Shown: positions 61,206 to 64,000 of the stretch, one piece after another
Position numbering within the stretch: the first letter of the stretch is position 1
Layout of the letters: every line of letters begins with the position of its first letter
Assembly (NCBI GenBank): GCA_963696075.1
Contig: CAVOJD010000015.1
Span: 186,001 to 250,000, forward strand
DNA length: 64,000 nucleotides
Origin: CAJQQK01 sp963696075
GTDB taxonomy: Bacteria; Pseudomonadota; Alphaproteobacteria; Rhizobiales; Hyphomicrobiaceae
Direction of reading: 5' to 3'
Made by a program: the position numbers and the translations under genes
Notes under the pieces: model-generated
Told to the model about the DNA's origin: nothing
Databases searched by the model: none
The model's input: only the letters and a program-made list of their open reading frames with translations

Positions 61206-62600
61206 ATGACAGATGCACCCTTGATGACGTCGCGCGTCAAAGCCGGCGGCCGCGTTCTTTTCGAGCAACGGATCGAGGGGTGCTTCAAGGGCGCGATTGG
61301 TGAGGGCGGGCTCGACGACGGCGGGTTTGCCCGTGTCATCGAGACTGCGCGCGGCGCGTTCGACAAGCTCAAGGCGCTCAGGGCCGATGGCGGTCTGGGG
61401 CTGCTTGGTGTTGGCGACACGATCGAGGCGGTGTCGGCGGAGGTCAATGACGCCTATGCGCGGTTGGCGCAGGGGGCGGCCAAGATCGTGTTTTTCGGGA
61501 CGGGCGGTTCCGGTCTCGGCGGGCAGACGCTGGCGCAGTTCGGTGGCTGGTCGATCCCCGGGGTGAGCGCGCTTGGCGATGAGGGCGGGCGGAGCGAGAA
61601 CCGTCCCATGACGCGGTTCTACGACAACCTCGATCCCTTCACGATGGAAGCAGCGCTCGGGCGAATGGACCTGGAGCGGACGCGGTTCGTGGTGACGTCG
61701 AAATCAGGCGGCACGCCTGAGACGTTGTCGCAGGCGCTGGCCGCGATCGGGGCGGTGCGCAAGGCGGGGCTCGAGGCGAAGATCCCGGAACTGTTCCTTG
61801 GGATCACGGAGCCGCGCAAGGTGGGGGCGAAAAACGGCCTGCGCGATCTGCTTGAGAGCTTCGGGGTGACATGCCTTGATCACCACACCGGCATCGGCGG
61901 GCGGTTTGCGGTGCTCACTAACGTCGGGCTGTTGCCGGGCAAGACGCGGGGCGCTGATCCGGCGCGGGTTCTTGCCGGCGCCAAGGCGGTGATCGATGAA
62001 CTCGAGCAAAGCGCGGACGGGTCGGATTTTGCGCCTCTGGTGGCGGCTGCGCTGGCGGTCGAGCTTGCCAATCAGCGCGGGATCAAAGTGCAGGTCATGA
62101 TGCCTTATGCCGACCGGCTGGGGCGGCTTGGCGATTGGTACGTGCAGCTTTGGGCGGAGAGCCTTGGCAAGGATGGCAAGGGGACGACGCCGCTTGGCTG
62201 CCTCGGTCCGCTGGATCAGCACAGCCAGCTGCAGTTGTTCATGGATGGGCCGAAGGAGCATTATCTGACGTTCGTGCGCCAGCCGATGGCAGGGATGGGG
62301 CCGAGGATTGACGCGGAGCTTGCCAAGCGCGCGGGCATCGATGTGCTTGCCGACAAGACGATCGGCGATCTGGTCGGTGCGCAGAGCCACGCGGTGCCGC
62401 AGGCGCTGATGCAGGCCGGGCGACCAGTGAGGATATTCGAGCTGCCAGGCCTTGACGAAGAGGTCATGGGCGCATTGCTTATGCATTTCATGCTCGAGAC
62501 GATTCTCGCGGGCTGGCTGTTCGGCGTCGACCCGTTCGATCAGCCGGCGGTGGAACTCGGCAAGGTGCTGACGCGGCAGCGGCTGAGCGGTGAGATCTGA
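61206..62600 (+). CDS. pgi: Glucose-6-phosphate isomerase
   Basis: 464-aa phosphoglucose isomerase of the shorter bacterial type, interconverting glucose-6-P and fructose-6-P. Visible: FFGTGGSGLGGQTLAQF (phosphate loop), VTSKSGGTPETLSQ (conserved sugar-phosphate site), GGRFAVLTNVGLLP, and PLDQHSQLQLFMDGP carrying the His. The usual Lys near the C-terminus is not obvious. Follows the M16 pair by 32 bases on the same strand; no functional link. Confidence 0.9.
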   Translation: MTDAPLMTSRVKAGGRVLFEQRIEGCFKGAIGEGGLDDGGFARVIETARGAFDKLKALRADGGLGLLGVGDTIEAVSAEVNDAYARLAQGAAKIVFFGTGGSGLGGQTLAQFGGWSIPGVSALGDEGGRSENRPMTRFYDNLDPFTMEAALGRMDLERTRFVVTSKSGGTPETLSQALAAIGAVRKAGLEAKIPELFLGITEPRKVGAKNGLRDLLESFGVTCLDHHTGIGGRFAVLTNVGLLPGKTRGADPARVLAGAKAVIDELEQSADGSDFAPLVAAALAVELANQRGIKVQVMMPYADRLGRLGDWYVQLWAESLGKDGKGTTPLGCLGPLDQHSQLQLFMDGPKEHYLTFVRQPMAGMGPRIDAELAKRAGIDVLADKTIGDLVGAQSHAVPQALMQAGRPVRIFELPGLDEEVMGALLMHFMLETILAGWLFGVDPFDQPAVELGKVLTRQRLSGEI

Positions 62601-62679
62601 TTTGGGACGGTAACGGCGTTCTTGGTGTTGCGTAGCCCCGGCCGTTGAGCGGTGCGTCTTGAAAAGGCGGAGGGTTACG

Positions 62680-64000
62680 TTGGCAATCCGACAGTTGAGG
62701 CCTGAGACGATCAACCGGATCGCGGCCGGCGAGGTAATCGAGCGTCCGGCGAGCGTGGTCAAGGAACTCGTCGAGAACGCGATCGATGCGGGTGCCGACT
62801 GGATCGAGGTGGTTGCTGCCGGCGGCGGCATATCGCTGATCCGGGTGAGCGACAACGGGTCGGGCATGGACGAGGCGGACCTCGCGCTTGCGATCGAGCG
62901 GCACGCCACCTCCAAACTCAGCGATGACGACCTGTTCGATATCCGCTGCCTCGGCTTTCGCGGTGAGGCGCTGCCCTCGATCGGTTCGATCGCGTGGCTG
63001 TCGATTGCTTCGCGCTCCAAGGCGAGCGGGCGGGCGCACGAGATCATCGTCGATCGCGGCGCGCGCGGCGAGATCCGGCCGGCGGCGGTGGACCAGGGCA
63101 CGCGGGTTGAAGTGCGGGAACTGTTCTCGGCGACGCCGGCGCGGCTCAAGTTCCTGAAGTCGGAGCGGGCGGAGAACATGGCGATCGCGGATGTCGTCAA
63201 GCGACTCGCGATGGCGCATCCCGAAGTCGAGATGACGCTTGCGACGGGCGAGCGCACGGGGCTTCGGTTCCAGCGGGTGACGCGGGACCGTGACGGGCTG
63301 TTGAAGCGGCTCTCCAAGATCATGGGCCGCGATTTCCTGAGCGATGCGCGGGCTGTCGAGGCGGTGCGCGACGATGTCGAGGTGACCGGGTTCATCGGAC
63401 TGCCGACGCTGAACCGGGGCGATCAGACGTTGCAGTTCCTGTTCGTCAACGGGCGGCCGGTGCGCGACAAGGTGCTGGTTGGGGCGGTCAGGGCGGCGTA
63501 CGGGGATTTTCTGCCGAAGGGGCGGCATCCGTTGGCGGCACTGTTTCTCAAACTCGATCCGCGGGACGTCGACGTCAACGTGCATCCGACGAAGGCGGAA
63601 GTTCGGTTTCGCGATGCGGGCCGGGTGAGGGGGCTGATCATCTCGGCGCTGCGGCACACGCTGGAGGAGGCGGGGCATCTGGCGAGTGCGGGCGGGGGGC
63701 GCAGCGCGGTCGATCTTGCATTCGTTTTTGCAGCCGGCGCGGGGGCTGGCAGCGGAGCGGGGCATGCGCCGATGCCGCACGGGGGACCGGCTGGGGGATG
63801 GGCTGCTGGATGGTCTGGGCCGTCGCGGCCGATGCACATCGCGCCGGGGCTGGCGGAGGCATCGCAGGCGCCGTTCGATGCGGTCTCAGGCTATAGCGGG
63901 CGGGTCGAGGCTGTTGGCGACTTGCCGGCTGGCCCGGAGGCGGCCCCTGAGATGGGGGACAGCCAGCCGCTGGGTGCGGTCAGGGCGCAAGTGCATGAGA
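62680..64000 (+). CDS. mutL: DNA mismatch repair protein MutL, 5' part
   Basis: The frame runs from a TTG at 62680-62682 (GGAGGG upstream) to the end of the window without a stop. GHKL ATPase motifs in order: VKELVENAIDAGA, VSDNGSGMDEADL, RHATSKLSDDDL, CLGFRGEAL, then GTRVEVRELFSATPARLKFL and VNVHPTKAEVRF. The C-terminal Gly/Pro linker is starting at the window edge; the dimerisation domain is outside. Matchmaker between MutS and the downstream repair steps. Confidence 0.95.
   Translation, partial: MAIRQLRPETINRIAAGEVIERPASVVKELVENAIDAGADWIEVVAAGGGISLIRVSDNGSGMDEADLALAIERHATSKLSDDDLFDIRCLGFRGEALPSIGSIAWLSIASRSKASGRAHEIIVDRGARGEIRPAAVDQGTRVEVRELFSATPARLKFLKSERAENMAIADVVKRLAMAHPEVEMTLATGERTGLRFQRVTRDRDGLLKRLSKIMGRDFLSDARAVEAVRDDVEVTGFIGLPTLNRGDQTLQFLFVNGRPVRDKVLVGAVRAAYGDFLPKGRHPLAALFLKLDPRDVDVNVHPTKAEVRFRDAGRVRGLIISALRHTLEEAGHLASAGGGRSAVDLAFVFAAGAGAGSGAGHAPMPHGGPAGGWAAGWSGPSRPMHIAPGLAEASQAPFDAVSGYSGRVEAVGDLPAGPEAAPEMGDSQPLGAVRAQVHE

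Overview
This is a G+C-rich window that looks like the chromosome of an alphaproteobacterium, most likely of the order Hyphomicrobiales (Rhizobiales). The case rests on gene content and order: rpsU-purK-purE next to small DUF465 (YdcH-like) genes, the cell-cycle regulator TrcR (DUF1013), an NadQ-type regulator beside nadA-nadB-nadC, the block ileS-lspA-lipoprotein-M16-M16-pgi-mutL, and abundant extragenic palindromes. A convincing bciA (divinyl chlorophyllide 8-vinyl reductase) suggests a phototroph or a descendant of one. No other photosynthesis gene is visible. I see no tRNA, rRNA, CRISPR array, insertion sequence or prophage.

Layout. 1-5.3 kb: partial alpha/beta hydrolase, rpsU, purK-purE, two divergent DUF465 genes, an acyl-CoA ligase. 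5.4-15.7 kb: propionyl-CoA synthetase, a 2-hydroxy-acid oxidase with an SDR, trcR, an SDR-RidA-TauD cluster, an LLM oxidoreductase and three small secreted proteins. Two of these proteins share an 18-bp palindrome in their upstream regions. 16-25.6 kb: bciA, MFS transporter, membrane protein, amidase, uvrC, MscS channel, secreted helical protein. 26-34.8 kb: two overlapping secreted glucosaminidases, a folate block (folB and an RxG-type pteridine-reductase-like SDR), an AIM24 protein, RNase T2, M20 peptidase. 35-42.2 kb: ppdK, a four-copy array of a ~100-bp repeat, DUF2269, a NAD-binding/DoxX-like protein and tandem Imm11-like immunity genes, the most accessory-looking part. 42.4-51.7 kb: GNAT, nadC-nadB, nadA, nadQ, a dual-specificity-like phosphatase, HD hydrolase, tag, ygfZ. 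52-64 kb: maoC-ribF, ileS, lspA, lipoprotein, M16 pair, pgi, mutL (runs off the end).

Two themes cut across the window. First, extragenic palindromic repeats are numerous. They fill intergenic gaps and also make up an insertion of about 0.9 kb inside uvrC, between parts of its nuclease domain; a further copy abuts the nadB start codon. Second, at least nine single-base indels break otherwise conserved genes (uvrC, the folM-like SDR, a glucosaminidase signal peptide, ppdK, a NAD-binding protein, one Imm11 copy twice, ileS twice). Because ileS should be essential, many of these are probably sequence errors; they are flagged gene by gene.

Regulation that can be read directly: intrinsic terminators after rpsU, the 5.5-kb secreted gene, tauD and nadA; candidate promoters for purE, rpsU and the M16 pair; two ATGCTC-N5-GAGYAT sites before nadA that fit an NadQ operator; and an orphan plus-strand terminator downstream of nadQ that may end an unannotated RNA.
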